Source of the DNA: Actinomarinicola tropica
Lineage (GTDB): Bacteria; Actinomycetota; Acidimicrobiia; Acidimicrobiales; SKKL01
Direction of reading: 5' to 3'
DNA length: 64,000 bases
Assembly (NCBI RefSeq): GCF_009650215.1
Contig: NZ_CP045851.1
Location: forward strand, 969,189-1,033,188
Position 1 is the first letter of the stretch; every line of letters begins with the position of its first letter. The notes beneath the pieces are model-generated. The model saw only the letters and a list, made by a program, of their open reading frames with translations. It made no database searches and was not told the origin of the DNA. The position numbers and the translations under genes are program-made. This document shows, in pieces, positions 27,386-36,097 of this stretch.

Positions 27386-27835
27386 GTGCAGAGCCTCCTC
27401 CTCCTCGCCACCGACTCGCCGCTCGGCGACGGCGCCATCGACAACTACGTCATCGACTCGTCGGTCCACGTCACGACGGGCGTGCTCGTGCTCGTCGCCA
27501 TGGTCGCCACGACGATCCAGCTGTGGCGGTTGGCGCTGGCCGGGAAGGGCGTCGATCGGTTGGCGCGGGTGCTCCTCGCCGCGGCGCAGATCACGCTGGC
27601 CGTGCAGGCCCTGCTCGGCATCAAGCTGCTCGACCAGGGCCAGGGCGTGGTCCAGCTCTACATCCACTACCTCGGCGGGCTCGCCCCGCTCGGCCTGTTC
27701 ATCGCCGCCGGCTGGTTCGCGTGGCGTGACAGGGTCCGCCACACCCGCGTCCTCGCCGTGCTCGCCACCATCGGCCTGGTCTCGGCCGTCATGGCGTTCA
27801 CCATCGGCCAGGAGTACGCCAACCGGGGCGTCTGA
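27386..27835 (+). CDS. Small four-helix membrane protein
   Basis: 149 residues with four predicted membrane segments (about 30-50, 62-85, 92-110, 118-140). The segments VHVTTGVLVLVAMVATTIQLW and VQLYIHYLGGLAPLGLFIAAGWF contain membrane-embedded His residues, reminiscent of small heme-carrying or cytochrome b561-like helices, but no family can be named. GTG start nine bases after the clpP stop, with the purine-rich run directly abutting it, so spacing is poor and the start is uncertain. Probably co-transcribed with clpP. Confidence 0.6.
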   Translation: MQSLLLLATDSPLGDGAIDNYVIDSSVHVTTGVLVLVAMVATTIQLWRLALAGKGVDRLARVLLAAAQITLAVQALLGIKLLDQGQGVVQLYIHYLGGLAPLGLFIAAGWFAWRDRVRHTRVLAVLATIGLVSAVMAFTIGQEYANRGV

Positions 27836-27908
27836 GCGGCGGTCCCGTCGCGGTCGTTGGCAGGTCTGCCGCTGGCCGGGACCGGCCACGCCGCGCATGC
27901 TGGCCGCC

Positions 27909-28463
27909 ATGGAGCACACCGACGGCGGGCCGGCCCGCGACCCCGACATCACCCCCGACACCAAGGACTGGACCTGGGTCCTCACCGCGGTCTGTCCGGA
28001 GTGCGGCTTCGACGGGCGAGCCGTCGACCCCCGCCAGGCGCCAGGGGAGATCCGGCGCATGGCCGGCGCGCTGGCCGCCGTCCTCGACCGCAACGACGTC
28101 GCCGTCCGCCGTGCCCCCGACCGGTGGAGCGACCTCGAGTACGTCTGCCACGTCCGGGACGTGTGCCGTGTCTACGACCGTCGGCTCGAGCTGATGGTGA
28201 CCGAGGACGACCCGCTGTACCCCAACTGGGACCAGGACGCGACGGCGGTCGAGGACGCCTATGCCGCGCAGGACCCGGCGGTCGTCCGGACCGAGCTGCT
28301 CGACGCGGCCGACGACCTCGCCCGCCGCTACGAGGCGCTCGCCGACAGCGAGTGGGACCGGCCCGGACGTCGGGACGACGGGGCGAGCTTCACCGTCGAG
28401 TCGATGACCCGCTACCTGCTTCACGACCCCCACCACCACCTGGTCGACGTCGGCGTGTCGTGA
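27909..28463 (+). CDS. DinB/mycothiol-transferase-like protein
   Basis: 184 residues. An N-terminal Cys pair (VCPECGF) precedes a four-helix DinB-like fold: GEIRRMAGALAAVLDRNDV, RWSDLEYVCHVRDVCRVYDRRLELM, and ESMTRYLLHDPHHHLVDVGV. The spaced His residues (CHVRD and HDPHHH) are where DinB superfamily proteins bind a divalent metal. Relatives include mycothiol- and bacillithiol-dependent transferases, so thiol transfer is possible but unproven. Another ATG lies four codons upstream. Stand-alone gene. Confidence 0.75.
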   Translation: MEHTDGGPARDPDITPDTKDWTWVLTAVCPECGFDGRAVDPRQAPGEIRRMAGALAAVLDRNDVAVRRAPDRWSDLEYVCHVRDVCRVYDRRLELMVTEDDPLYPNWDQDATAVEDAYAAQDPAVVRTELLDAADDLARRYEALADSEWDRPGRRDDGASFTVESMTRYLLHDPHHHLVDVGVS

Positions 28464-28483
28464 GACGGGGCGCGCCCCGCCGT

Positions 28484-28496
28484 TAGCGTGGCCGTC
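28484..28496 (+). promoter_or_regulatory. Leaderless promoter of the MscS gene
   Basis: TAGCGT at 28484-28489, seven bases, then GTG at 28497. The in-frame GTG at 28488 overlaps this hexamer and is therefore an unlikely start. Confidence 0.5.
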
Positions 28497-29648
28497 GTGC
28501 TCATCGCCCAGGACCCCGACGCGATCCCACCCGAGGCCTTCGACGCGTGCGGCGAATCGCCCAGCTGGTGGTGTCGCCAGGTCCTCGACTGGACCGGCAA
28601 CGAGTCGCTCGCCACCGCAGCGGAGTGGCTGATGGCCCGACCGCTGAAGATCGCCCTCATCGCGGTCGTGGCCTGGATCCTGAACCGGCTCCTCCGGCGC
28701 GCCATCAACCGGTTCGTGCGCCGGATGGCCGATCCCCAGGTCCCCGGCATCGGGGAGACGTTCGGCCGCTTCACGCCGGGGGTGCTCGCGCCGACCTCCG
28801 AGGTCCGCATGCGCTCCGCCGCCCGGGCCGAGACGATCGGCTCGGTGCTGAAGAGCATCGGCACGTGGCTCATCTGGGGCCTGGCCATCCTGATGGCCCT
28901 CGGCGAGCTCGACATCAACCTCGGCCCGCTCATCGCCGGCGCCGGCGTCGCCGGCATCGCGCTCGGCTTCGGTGCCCAGAGCCTGGTCAAGGACTTCCTG
29001 TCGGGCATCTTCATGATCATCGAGGACCAGTACGGCGTGGGCGACGTCGTCGACGTCGGGGAGGCCATCGGCGAGGTCGAGGGCCTGACGCTCCGGACCA
29101 CCAGGCTGCGGGCCATCGACGGCGCGGTCTGGCACGTCCCCAACGGCGAGATCCGGCGGGTGGGCAACATGTCGCAGCAGTGGTCCCGGGCGCTCCTCGA
29201 CATCGAGGTCGCCTACGGGACCGACATCCCCCACGCCCGCACGGTCATCGAGCAGGTCGCCGACGAGGTGTTCCGGGATCCGGCGTGGACCCGGACCATC
29301 CTCGAGCCCCCGGAGATCTGGGGCGTGGAGCGGCTGGGGGCGGACGGCATCGCCATCCGCCTCGTCCTGAAGACCAAGCCGGGTCAGCAGTGGGGGCTGC
29401 AGCGGGAGCTCCGGGGCCGGCTGAAGGACGCGTTCGACGCCGCCGGCATCGAGATCCCCTTCCCCCAGCGCTCGGTCTGGGTGCGTGAGGGCTCGGCGTC
29501 GGCCCTCACCGGCTCGGGCGGCGCCGACGGCACCCCGCCGGCCGAGTCCTCGGCCACCTCTCCGCCGCGGGCCGCGACCGACGGCGGTGGCCGCGAGGCC
29601 GACATGCCGCCGGCCAAGGGGGACCCCGCCGAGCCGCCTCCCGGCTGA
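28497..29648 (+). CDS. Mechanosensitive ion channel, MscS family
   Basis: 383 residues. An N-terminal region with one membrane segment (LKIALIAVVAWILNRLL) is followed by the conserved pore: SIGTWLIWGLAILMALGELDINLGPLIAGAGVAGIALGFGAQSLVKDFLSGIFMIIEDQYGVGDVV, containing the Gly/Ala-rich pore helix and the start of the beta domain. The C-terminal cage domain is followed by a Ser/Pro-rich low-complexity tail of about 60 residues. Such channels release solutes on hypo-osmotic shock. It is tail-to-tail with valS with no base between the stop codons. Confidence 0.9.
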   Translation: MLIAQDPDAIPPEAFDACGESPSWWCRQVLDWTGNESLATAAEWLMARPLKIALIAVVAWILNRLLRRAINRFVRRMADPQVPGIGETFGRFTPGVLAPTSEVRMRSAARAETIGSVLKSIGTWLIWGLAILMALGELDINLGPLIAGAGVAGIALGFGAQSLVKDFLSGIFMIIEDQYGVGDVVDVGEAIGEVEGLTLRTTRLRAIDGAVWHVPNGEIRRVGNMSQQWSRALLDIEVAYGTDIPHARTVIEQVADEVFRDPAWTRTILEPPEIWGVERLGADGIAIRLVLKTKPGQQWGLQRELRGRLKDAFDAAGIEIPFPQRSVWVREGSASALTGSGGADGTPPAESSATSPPRAATDGGGREADMPPAKGDPAEPPPG

Positions 29649-32225
29649 TCAGGCGTCGGCGGGTTCGGGCACCAGCTCGACCTCGACCGTGACGCCCTCC
29701 GCGCCTTCGGCGACGGCCGTCTGGAGGTCCCGCAGGGCGCCGGCCTCCTTCACGTCCGCGGCCGCCCGCTCCAGCGCGGCGATCGCCTCGGGCCCGGCGG
29801 TGACGACGGCGCGAGCGACCTCGGTGCGCAGCGACCGCTTGGCCTCGGTCTTGGCCTTGCGGATCTCGGTGAGGGCCGCCGCGGCTGTCGACACGAGCAG
29901 CGGGTCGGCCTCGGCGGCACCCCCGAGCTCGTCGGTGGTGGGCCACGGTGCCCGGTGGACCGAGCCCTCCCGCCACCACGACCAGACCTCCTCGGTGGCG
30001 TAGGGGAGGAAGGGCGCGAACAGGCGGAGCAGCGTGGAGAGGGCCAGCTCCAGCGCGGTGGACGCCGAGCGAGCGGCCTCGGGGCCGGCGGCGCCGTAGG
30101 CCCGGCCCTTCACCAGCTCGAGGTGGTCGTCGCAGAAGCTCCAGAAGAACGCCTCGGTGCGCTCGAGCGCCCGGGCGTAGTCGAAGCCCTCGAAGGCCCG
30201 GGTGGCCTCCTCGACCAGCTGGGACAGCTGGGCGAGCATCGCCCGGTCGATGGGCTCGGTGACCGCTGCGGGGTCCATCGAGCCGTCCCCGCCGAGCCCG
30301 AGGGCGAACTTCGAGGCGTTGAGGACCTTGATGGCGAGCCGGCGCCCGACCTTCATCTGCCCCTCGTCGAGGGCGGTGTCGGTGCCCGGTCGGGCGCTCG
30401 CCGCCCAGTACCGCACGGCGTCGGAGCCGTGGCGGTCGAGCACCTCGTGGGGGGTGACGACGTTGCCCTTCGACTTCGACATCTTCTTGCGGTCGGGGTC
30501 GAGGATCCAGCCGTTGATCGTCGTGTCGGACCACGGGACGAGGCCGTGCTCGAAGTGGGCCCGGACGACGGTGGCGAAGAGCCAGGTCCGGATGATCTCG
30601 GGGCCCTGGGGGCGCAGGTCCATCGGGAAGGTCCGCGCGAACAGGTCCGGGTCGTCCTCCCAGCCGCAGGCGATCTGCGGGGTCAGCGACGAGGTCGCCC
30701 AGGTGTCCATGATGTCCAGCTCGCCGACGAAGCCGCCCGGGGCGCCGCGCTGGTCCTCGGTGAAGCCGGGCGGCACGTCGTCGGAGGGGTCGACCGGCAG
30801 CGTGGCTTCGTCGGGGACGAGCACCTGGTCGTAGAGCGGCTCGCCGTGGTCGTCGAGGCGGTACCAGACGGGGATGGGGACGCCGAAGAACCGCTGGCGG
30901 CTGATGAGCCAGTCGCCGTTGAGGCCGTTGACCCAGGCGTCGTAGCGGGCCTTCATGAACTCGGGGTGCCACCCGAGCTCCTCGCCGCGCCGCAGGAACG
31001 CGTCGCGCAGCTCGGCGTCGCGGCCGCCGTTGCGGATGTACCACTGGCGGGTGGTGATGATCTCGAGGGGCTTGTCGCCCTTCTCGTAGAACTTCACCGG
31101 GTGGGTGATCGGCGACGGCTCGGCGAGGAGCTCCCCTGAGGCCGTGAGCATCTCGACGACCTTCTTCTGGGCCGAGAACACGGTGAGGCCGACCAGCTCG
31201 GCGTAGCGGTCGGCGGCCTCGCCCTCGATGCCGTCCGGCGGCGTCGCGAGCACGCGCCCGTCGGGGCCGAGCACCGGGCGGACCGGCAGCTGGAGCTCCC
31301 GCCACCAGGTGACGTCGGTCGTGTCGCCGAAGGTGCAGATCATCGCGATGCCCGACCCCTTCTCGGGATCGGCCAGCTCGTGGGCCACGACGGGCACCTC
31401 GACGCCGAACAGCGGCGTGGTGACGGTGGTGCCGAAGAGCGGCTGGTAGCGCTCGTCGTCGGGGTGGGCGACGAGGGCGACGCACGCGGGGAGCAGCTCG
31501 GGCCGGGTCGTCTCGATCGCGACGTGCTCGCCGTCGGGGCGGTGGAAGGCCAGCCGGTGGTAGGCGCCGGGACGCTCGCGGTCCTCGAGCTCGGCCTGGG
31601 CCACCGCGGTGTGGAAGGTGACGTCCCACAGCGACGGGGCGAAGGACTGGTAGGCCTCGCCGCGTGCGAGGTTGCGCAGGAAGGCGCGCTGGGCGGCCCG
31701 CTGGGCCCGCTCGCCGATCGTGGCGTAGGTCAGCGTCCAGTCGACGCTGAGGCCGACCTTGCGCCACACGTCCTCGAAGACCTTCTCGTCCTCGTCGGTG
31801 AGCTGGAGGCACAGCTCGACGAAGTCCGGGCGCGAGATCGGCACCGCGCGATCGCCGGGCTCCGCCGGCGGCCGGAAGTCCGGGTCGTGGTGGAGCGACG
31901 GGTCGCAGCGCACGCCGAAGTGGTTCTGCACGCGCCGCTCCGTGGGCAGGCCGTTGTCGTCCCACCCCATCGGGTAGAAGACCTCGTCGCCCTTCATGCG
32001 GCGGTAGCGGGCGATGCTGTCGGTCTGCACGTAGCCGAAGACGGACCCCATGTGCAGAGAGCCGCTGACCGTCGGCGGCGGGGTGTCGATCGAGAAGACC
32101 TCGTCGCGCCCCTTCGAGCGGTCGAAGCGGTAGGTGCCCTGCTCCTCCCATACCGCGTCCCAGCGCTCCTCGAGGCCGTCGAGGGAGGGCTTCTGGGGCA
32201 CGTTGCGGGGGGCCGGGGCGTTCAC
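29649..32225 (-). CDS. valS: Valyl-tRNA synthetase
   Basis: 858 residues, class I aminoacyl-tRNA synthetase charging tRNA-Val. The HIGH-like motif is in TVSGSLHMGSVFGYVQTD near residue 55 (HMGS), the KMSKS motif is DRKKMSKSKGN, the large CP1 editing insertion occupies about 190-390, and an anticodon-binding domain ends the protein. The final ~60 residues are the coiled-coil-like tail. The GTG start sits seven bases after TAGCGT on the reverse strand, with no Shine-Dalgarno, so it is likely leaderless. Confidence 0.96.
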   Translation of the reverse strand: MNAPAPRNVPQKPSLDGLEERWDAVWEEQGTYRFDRSKGRDEVFSIDTPPPTVSGSLHMGSVFGYVQTDSIARYRRMKGDEVFYPMGWDDNGLPTERRVQNHFGVRCDPSLHHDPDFRPPAEPGDRAVPISRPDFVELCLQLTDEDEKVFEDVWRKVGLSVDWTLTYATIGERAQRAAQRAFLRNLARGEAYQSFAPSLWDVTFHTAVAQAELEDRERPGAYHRLAFHRPDGEHVAIETTRPELLPACVALVAHPDDERYQPLFGTTVTTPLFGVEVPVVAHELADPEKGSGIAMICTFGDTTDVTWWRELQLPVRPVLGPDGRVLATPPDGIEGEAADRYAELVGLTVFSAQKKVVEMLTASGELLAEPSPITHPVKFYEKGDKPLEIITTRQWYIRNGGRDAELRDAFLRRGEELGWHPEFMKARYDAWVNGLNGDWLISRQRFFGVPIPVWYRLDDHGEPLYDQVLVPDEATLPVDPSDDVPPGFTEDQRGAPGGFVGELDIMDTWATSSLTPQIACGWEDDPDLFARTFPMDLRPQGPEIIRTWLFATVVRAHFEHGLVPWSDTTINGWILDPDRKKMSKSKGNVVTPHEVLDRHGSDAVRYWAASARPGTDTALDEGQMKVGRRLAIKVLNASKFALGLGGDGSMDPAAVTEPIDRAMLAQLSQLVEEATRAFEGFDYARALERTEAFFWSFCDDHLELVKGRAYGAAGPEAARSASTALELALSTLLRLFAPFLPYATEEVWSWWREGSVHRAPWPTTDELGGAAEADPLLVSTAAAALTEIRKAKTEAKRSLRTEVARAVVTAGPEAIAALERAAADVKEAGALRDLQTAVAEGAEGVTVEVELVPEPADA

Positions 32226-32238
32226 CTCGCCAACGCTA
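32226..32238 (-). promoter_or_regulatory. Leaderless promoter of valS
   Basis: Reverse-strand TAGCGT (32238 to 32233), seven bases, then GTG. Supports GTG rather than a downstream start. Confidence 0.55.
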
Positions 32239-32282
32239 CAAGCCGTGTCGCGCCTGGTCAGATGCGCTGCGCGTCGCGTCGG

Positions 32283-33293
32283 TCACGTCCACGGCTCGCC
32301 CGGGAGGTGCGTCGTCTGCTCGCCGGCGACGACGACGCGGTTCCCGCCCGAGGCCTTCGCGAGGGCGACGGCGAGCTCCGCGGTCTCGACGATCGCCTCG
32401 ATCGAGTCGCCCTGGTCGGAGTCCGAGACCCCGCAGCTGACCGTGAACGGACCGAGGTCCCCGGTCGAGAGGTCGAGCACCAGCGCCTCGCGGACCCGCT
32501 CGAGCGCGTGGGCGGCGTCGATCGCCGACGTGCCCGGGAAGACGACCGTGAAGACGTCGCCCGCGGTGCGCCCGACGACGTCGCCGGGCCGGACGGTGCG
32601 GGTGAGGGCCTGGGCGTAGAGGCGCAGGGCCCGGTCGCCCACGTCGTGGCCGTGGACGGCGTCGTAGTCCGCGAAGCGGTCGAGGTCGCAGACGGCGAGG
32701 CTGAAGGGGACGAGGTCCCGGACCAGCCGGCGGATCGACTGCATCGTGCTGCGTCGGTTGAGGACGGACGTGAGGGGGTCGGTCCGTGCCGGCTCGTCGA
32801 GGCCCGGTTCGTGGCGCAGGGCGAGCTCGGCGCCGAGCAGGTGGGCCACGACCTCGAGGGCGCGGACGAGCGTCGCGTCGAGGGGATGGCCGACGGGCCC
32901 GGTCCAGTGCAGCGCGGCGAACACCTCGCGACCGTGGGCCACGGGGACGCAGACCGCGCTCACCGGGTCGTCGACGTCGCGGAGGTGCGTGCAGGCGTCG
33001 ACCTGCCGGCTGCTCGGAGTGACGACGGTGGCGGGGCCGCGGACGGCGAGGCACTCGGCCGGGGCGAGCGCCGCACCCAGCCGTGCCCGGAGATCCGGGT
33101 CGAGGGCCAGGTCGGGCCCGTGCTCGAAGGTCCGGACGGTGACGACGTCGGGGAGCGCGGCGTCGAGGGCGGCGGCCACGGCACGCACCGCCTCGTCGTC
33201 CGAGGCCGCGACGGCGAGGGCGCGCCGGGTCCGGTCGACGAGGTCGACCCTGGACCGCAGGTGGGCGAGCTGGTCGCGGTCGGCGCGGCGCAT
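32283..33293 (-). CDS. Degenerate GGDEF-domain protein with GAF-like region
   Basis: 336 residues. Residues 1-165 are a sensory GAF-like region (LDAALPDVVTVRTFEHG, DDPVSAVCVPVAHGREVFAALHWTG). Residues 175-330 follow the GGDEF fold: TDPLTSVLNRRSTMQSIRRL, SLAVCDLDRFADYDAVHGHDVGDRALRL. The signature GGDEF is replaced by AGDVF, losing the first Gly and the metal-binding Glu. It is therefore probably catalytically inactive and may bind GTP or cyclic di-GMP as a receptor or act as a scaffold. Stand-alone, divergent from cysS. Confidence 0.85.
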   Translation of the reverse strand: MRRADRDQLAHLRSRVDLVDRTRRALAVAASDDEAVRAVAAALDAALPDVVTVRTFEHGPDLALDPDLRARLGAALAPAECLAVRGPATVVTPSSRQVDACTHLRDVDDPVSAVCVPVAHGREVFAALHWTGPVGHPLDATLVRALEVVAHLLGAELALRHEPGLDEPARTDPLTSVLNRRSTMQSIRRLVRDLVPFSLAVCDLDRFADYDAVHGHDVGDRALRLYAQALTRTVRPGDVVGRTAGDVFTVVFPGTSAIDAAHALERVREALVLDLSTGDLGPFTVSCGVSDSDQGDSIEAIVETAELAVALAKASGGNRVVVAGEQTTHLPGEPWT

Positions 33294-33371
33294 CGTCCTC
33301 CTCGTCGGCAGGTGGGGCCCGCAGTGCAGGGTTGGGACCGATCCCGTTCGGGTCGGGCTGCGGGCGCTGAG

Positions 33372-33383
33372 TACCGTGGCGGC
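33372..33383 (+). promoter_or_regulatory. Leaderless promoter of cysS
   Basis: TACCGT, GGCGGC, then GTG at 33384. Identical over twelve bases to the element at 21863-21874. Confidence 0.55.
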
Positions 33384-34739
33384 GTGATCCGCCTGTTCGA
33401 CACCGCCAAGGGGGCCGTCGTCCCCCTCGAGACCCGTGAGCCCGGCAAGGTGTCGATGTACGTGTGCGGGCCCACGGTGTACGGCCCCCCGCACGTGGGC
33501 CACGGGCGCAGCATGCTCGTGTTCGACGTCCTGCGCCGCTACCTCGAGTGGTCGGGGCTCGAGGTCCGCCACGTCTCGAACATCACCGACATCGACGACC
33601 AGATCATCAACCGCGCCGAGCGTGAGGGCCGCACGCCCGAGGCCGTGGCCGAGGAGTGCGAGGCGCTGTGGTGGGAGGGTGCCGACTCGATCGGCGTCGC
33701 CCGGCCCCACGACGACCCGCACGCCACCGACTGGGTCGACCAGATGGTCGAGATGATCGGCACGCTCGTCGACCGCGGCCTGGCCTACGTGATCTCCGAC
33801 GGCGTCTACCTCGACACGTCGAAGGTCGAGGGCTACGGCCTGCTCGCCGGCCAGGACGTCGCCAGCCTCCAGGCCGGCGCCCGCATCGAGGCCAACGACG
33901 AGAAGCGCCACCCGATCGACTTCGTGCTCTGGAAGCTGGCGAAGCCGGGTGAGCCGACGTGGCCGTCCCCGTGGGGCGAGGGGCGCCCGGGCTGGCACAC
34001 CGAGTGCGTGGTGATGTCGCTCGGCCTGCTCGGCGACGGGTTCGACCTCCACGGCGGCGGCGCCGACCTGCGGTTCCCCCACCACGAGAACGAGCGCGCC
34101 CAGGCCGTCGCGCTCGGTCGCGACTTCGCGCACCACTGGATGCACCACGGCTTCGTCGAGATCGAGGGCGAGAAGATGTCGAAGTCCCTCGGCAACTTCA
34201 CCAACCTCATCGACCTGGTGCGCACCACCGACCCCCGCGCCTACCGGCTGCTCGTGCTCCAGTCGCACTACCGATCGCCGATGGAGGTCACGAGGGACAC
34301 CATCGCCCAGGCCCGTCAGGGCATCGCCCGCCTCGACGCCTTCGCCCGCAACATCGCGGGCCTGGCCGAGGGCGTCGAGCCCGACGCCGCGGTCCTCGAC
34401 CGCTTCCGTGCCCTGATGGACGACGACCTCAACACCGCCGGCGCGCTCTCGCTGCTCTTCCAGGCGGTGCGCAGCGTCAACCAGTCGCTCCAGATCGAGG
34501 ACGTGGCCGGCGCCGAGCCCCAGATCGCCGCGGTGCGCTCCATGTGCGTGGCGCTCGGCCTCGAGCTGTCCGAGGCCCCCGACGAGGTACCTGCCGAGAT
34601 CGTCGCCAAGGCCGAGGAGCGCGAAGCCGCCCGCGCCGCGCGCGACTTCGCCCGGGCCGACGCCCTGCGCGACGAGATCACCGCGGCGGGCTGGATCCTC
34701 GACGACTCCCCGCAGGGCACCACCATCCGTCGCGCCTGA
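33384..34739 (+). CDS. cysS: Cysteinyl-tRNA synthetase
   Basis: 451 residues, class I synthetase. It has VCGPTVYGPPHVGHGRSMLVFDVLRRYL with the zinc-ligand Cys and HIGH-like HVGH, SNITDIDDQIINRA, the second zinc ligands in WHTECVVMSLGLLG and GGADLRFPHHENE, and KMSKS in EGEKMSKSLGNF. No Shine-Dalgarno; GTG six bases after TACCGT. Because actinobacteria also encode the related MshC (mycothiol ligase), I checked the length and C-terminal DALR-like region, which are full and fit CysS. Confidence 0.94.
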   Translation: MIRLFDTAKGAVVPLETREPGKVSMYVCGPTVYGPPHVGHGRSMLVFDVLRRYLEWSGLEVRHVSNITDIDDQIINRAEREGRTPEAVAEECEALWWEGADSIGVARPHDDPHATDWVDQMVEMIGTLVDRGLAYVISDGVYLDTSKVEGYGLLAGQDVASLQAGARIEANDEKRHPIDFVLWKLAKPGEPTWPSPWGEGRPGWHTECVVMSLGLLGDGFDLHGGGADLRFPHHENERAQAVALGRDFAHHWMHHGFVEIEGEKMSKSLGNFTNLIDLVRTTDPRAYRLLVLQSHYRSPMEVTRDTIAQARQGIARLDAFARNIAGLAEGVEPDAAVLDRFRALMDDDLNTAGALSLLFQAVRSVNQSLQIEDVAGAEPQIAAVRSMCVALGLELSEAPDEVPAEIVAKAEEREAARAARDFARADALRDEITAAGWILDDSPQGTTIRRA

Positions 34740-34758
34740 CCCGCGCACGCGAGCGGGG

Positions 34759-35604
34759 TCAGCCGGAGGGGCGACGCCGGAGGCGGACGAGTCCCTCCTG
34801 GGCCACCGACGCGATGTGCGTGCCGTCGGAAGCGAAGAAGCTCCCTCGTCCCAGGCCGCGCGAGCTGCCGATGCCCGCGCCCTCGAGCACCTCGAGGTGC
34901 CACTCGTCGGCTCGGAACGGCCGGTGGAACCAGAGCGCGTGGTCGAGGCTGATCGAGCTGACGTGCTCGGTGTCCTCGGGACGGACGTCGCCGTCCTCGG
35001 TGTCCTCGGGTCGGGCGGTGCCGTCCTCGGTCCACGGCGTGTGCTGCGGGTGCAGCTCGCGGACGGGCTCGATCGGGATGTCGTCGGACGCGTACGCCAG
35101 CGCGCAGGCGTGCAGGACGGGGTCGTCGCCGAGGTCGGCGCCGACGCGGAGCCACGCGAGGGCCTGGCCGTCGGCGGGGCCGGGCACCGACCGCCGGTCG
35201 AAGAACGGGCTCCAGGTGTCGTCGTCGAGCTCGTCGGGCGCCGCCACCGTCGGCATGTCGACGGCCTGGACGTCGGGGGACTCCTCGGCGGTCTGGAACG
35301 ACGCGATCATCGTGAGGATGGCGCCGTTCGACTGGCGGGCCACCACCTGGCGGGTGACGAACGAGCGGCCGTTGCGCAGCCGGTCGACCTCGAAGCGGAT
35401 CGGCTCGGTGTGGTCGCCGGGCCGGATGAAGTAGGCGTGGAGCGAGTGGGGGAGGAAGCGATCCTCGACGGTGTGCCCGGCGGCGCGCAGGGCCTGGGCG
35501 ACGATCTGGCCGCCGTAGAGCCCGCCCCACGGGTACGCCGGGCCCGTGCCCACGTAGGTGTCGGTGCCGTGGGGTTCGAGCGCCATCATCTCGAGGAAGT
35601 CCAT
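34759..35604 (-). CDS. Acyl-CoA thioesterase II (TesB-like)
   Basis: 281 residues with a double hot-dog fold hydrolysing acyl-CoA. N-terminal repeat: RVYGGQ-like GGLYGGQIVAQALRAAG and HSLHAYFIRPGDHTEPIRFEVDRLRNGRSFVTRQV. C-terminal repeat: DDIPIEPVRELHPQH, then SLDHALWFHRPFRADEWHLEV and GIGSSRGLGRGSFFASDGTHIASVAQEGLVRLR. A surface loop between the repeats holds a 30-base tandem duplication encoding PEDTE twice, within residues about 210-230. That insertion is absent from ordinary TesB proteins. It converges with cysS. Confidence 0.9.
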   Translation of the reverse strand: MDFLEMMALEPHGTDTYVGTGPAYPWGGLYGGQIVAQALRAAGHTVEDRFLPHSLHAYFIRPGDHTEPIRFEVDRLRNGRSFVTRQVVARQSNGAILTMIASFQTAEESPDVQAVDMPTVAAPDELDDDTWSPFFDRRSVPGPADGQALAWLRVGADLGDDPVLHACALAYASDDIPIEPVRELHPQHTPWTEDGTARPEDTEDGDVRPEDTEHVSSISLDHALWFHRPFRADEWHLEVLEGAGIGSSRGLGRGSFFASDGTHIASVAQEGLVRLRRRPSG

Positions 35605-35748
35605 GGCCCGAGTCTGGTGCACGGCGGCGTCACGCTCCGACTCGATGACGAAGACATGTCGAAAGTCACATGCGCCGGTCGGATCGTCGCGGTACTGTAA
35701 CGACCTCGTAACAGTCAGATGGCCCCTGGGCGGGGAAGCGAGCACTCG

Positions 35749-35886
35749 ATGGTGTGGATGATGGTCCTGGTCGTCGCCGGCGGCACCGCGGCGCTGGTGG
35801 CGCTGATGCGGGGCGAGCGCGTGCGCATCCAGACGTCCGCGGGCGATCGCCCGGACGCCGTTTCGTCCTCGACGCCCCAGGGGTAG
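35749..35886 (+). CDS. Small single-pass membrane protein
   Basis: 45 residues: a membrane helix WMMVLVVAGGTAALVALM followed by a short polar tail. In-frame ATG at 35719 would add ten residues; no strong Shine-Dalgarno decides. GTAAC occurs twice upstream at about 35697-35712 and may be promoter sequence. It precedes csbD by 37 bases. No family assigned; the hydrophobic pattern and the fit between neighbours are the only support. Confidence 0.45.
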   Translation: MVWMMVLVVAGGTAALVALMRGERVRIQTSAGDRPDAVSSSTPQG

Positions 35887-35923
35887 TCGGCCCGGACCGA
35901 TCCCCCCACCGAGGAGACGTCCG

Positions 35924-36094
35924 ATGGGCAGCAACGCCGATGACATGAAGGGTCGGGCGAAGGAAGCCGCTGGCGACCTCACCGACGACGACGAGCTGAA
36001 GAACGAGGGCAAGCTCGATCGGGCCGGTGCCAAGGTCAAGGAGACGGCGAACGACGCCGTCGACAAGGTGAAGGACGTCCTCAACCGGGACTGA
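35924..36094 (+). CDS. CsbD family stress-response protein
   Basis: 56 residues, highly charged and helical: DDMKGRAKEAAGDLTDDDELKNEGKLDRAGAKVK, matching the CsbD (PF05532) pattern K-G-x-x-K-E-x-x-G-x-x-T-x-D-x-x-L-x-x-E-G-K-x-D. GAGGAG lies eight bases upstream of the ATG. Known members are induced by general stress sigma factors. Its stop codon is three bases from the end of the convergent pabB-like gene. Confidence 0.9.
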   Translation: MGSNADDMKGRAKEAAGDLTDDDELKNEGKLDRAGAKVKETANDAVDKVKDVLNRD

Positions 36095-36097
36095 CGT

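Noticed and set aside
28488-28490. GTG at 28488 as MscS start
   Set aside because: It lies within the TAGCGT hexamer that positions the transcript start at the GTG nine bases further on.
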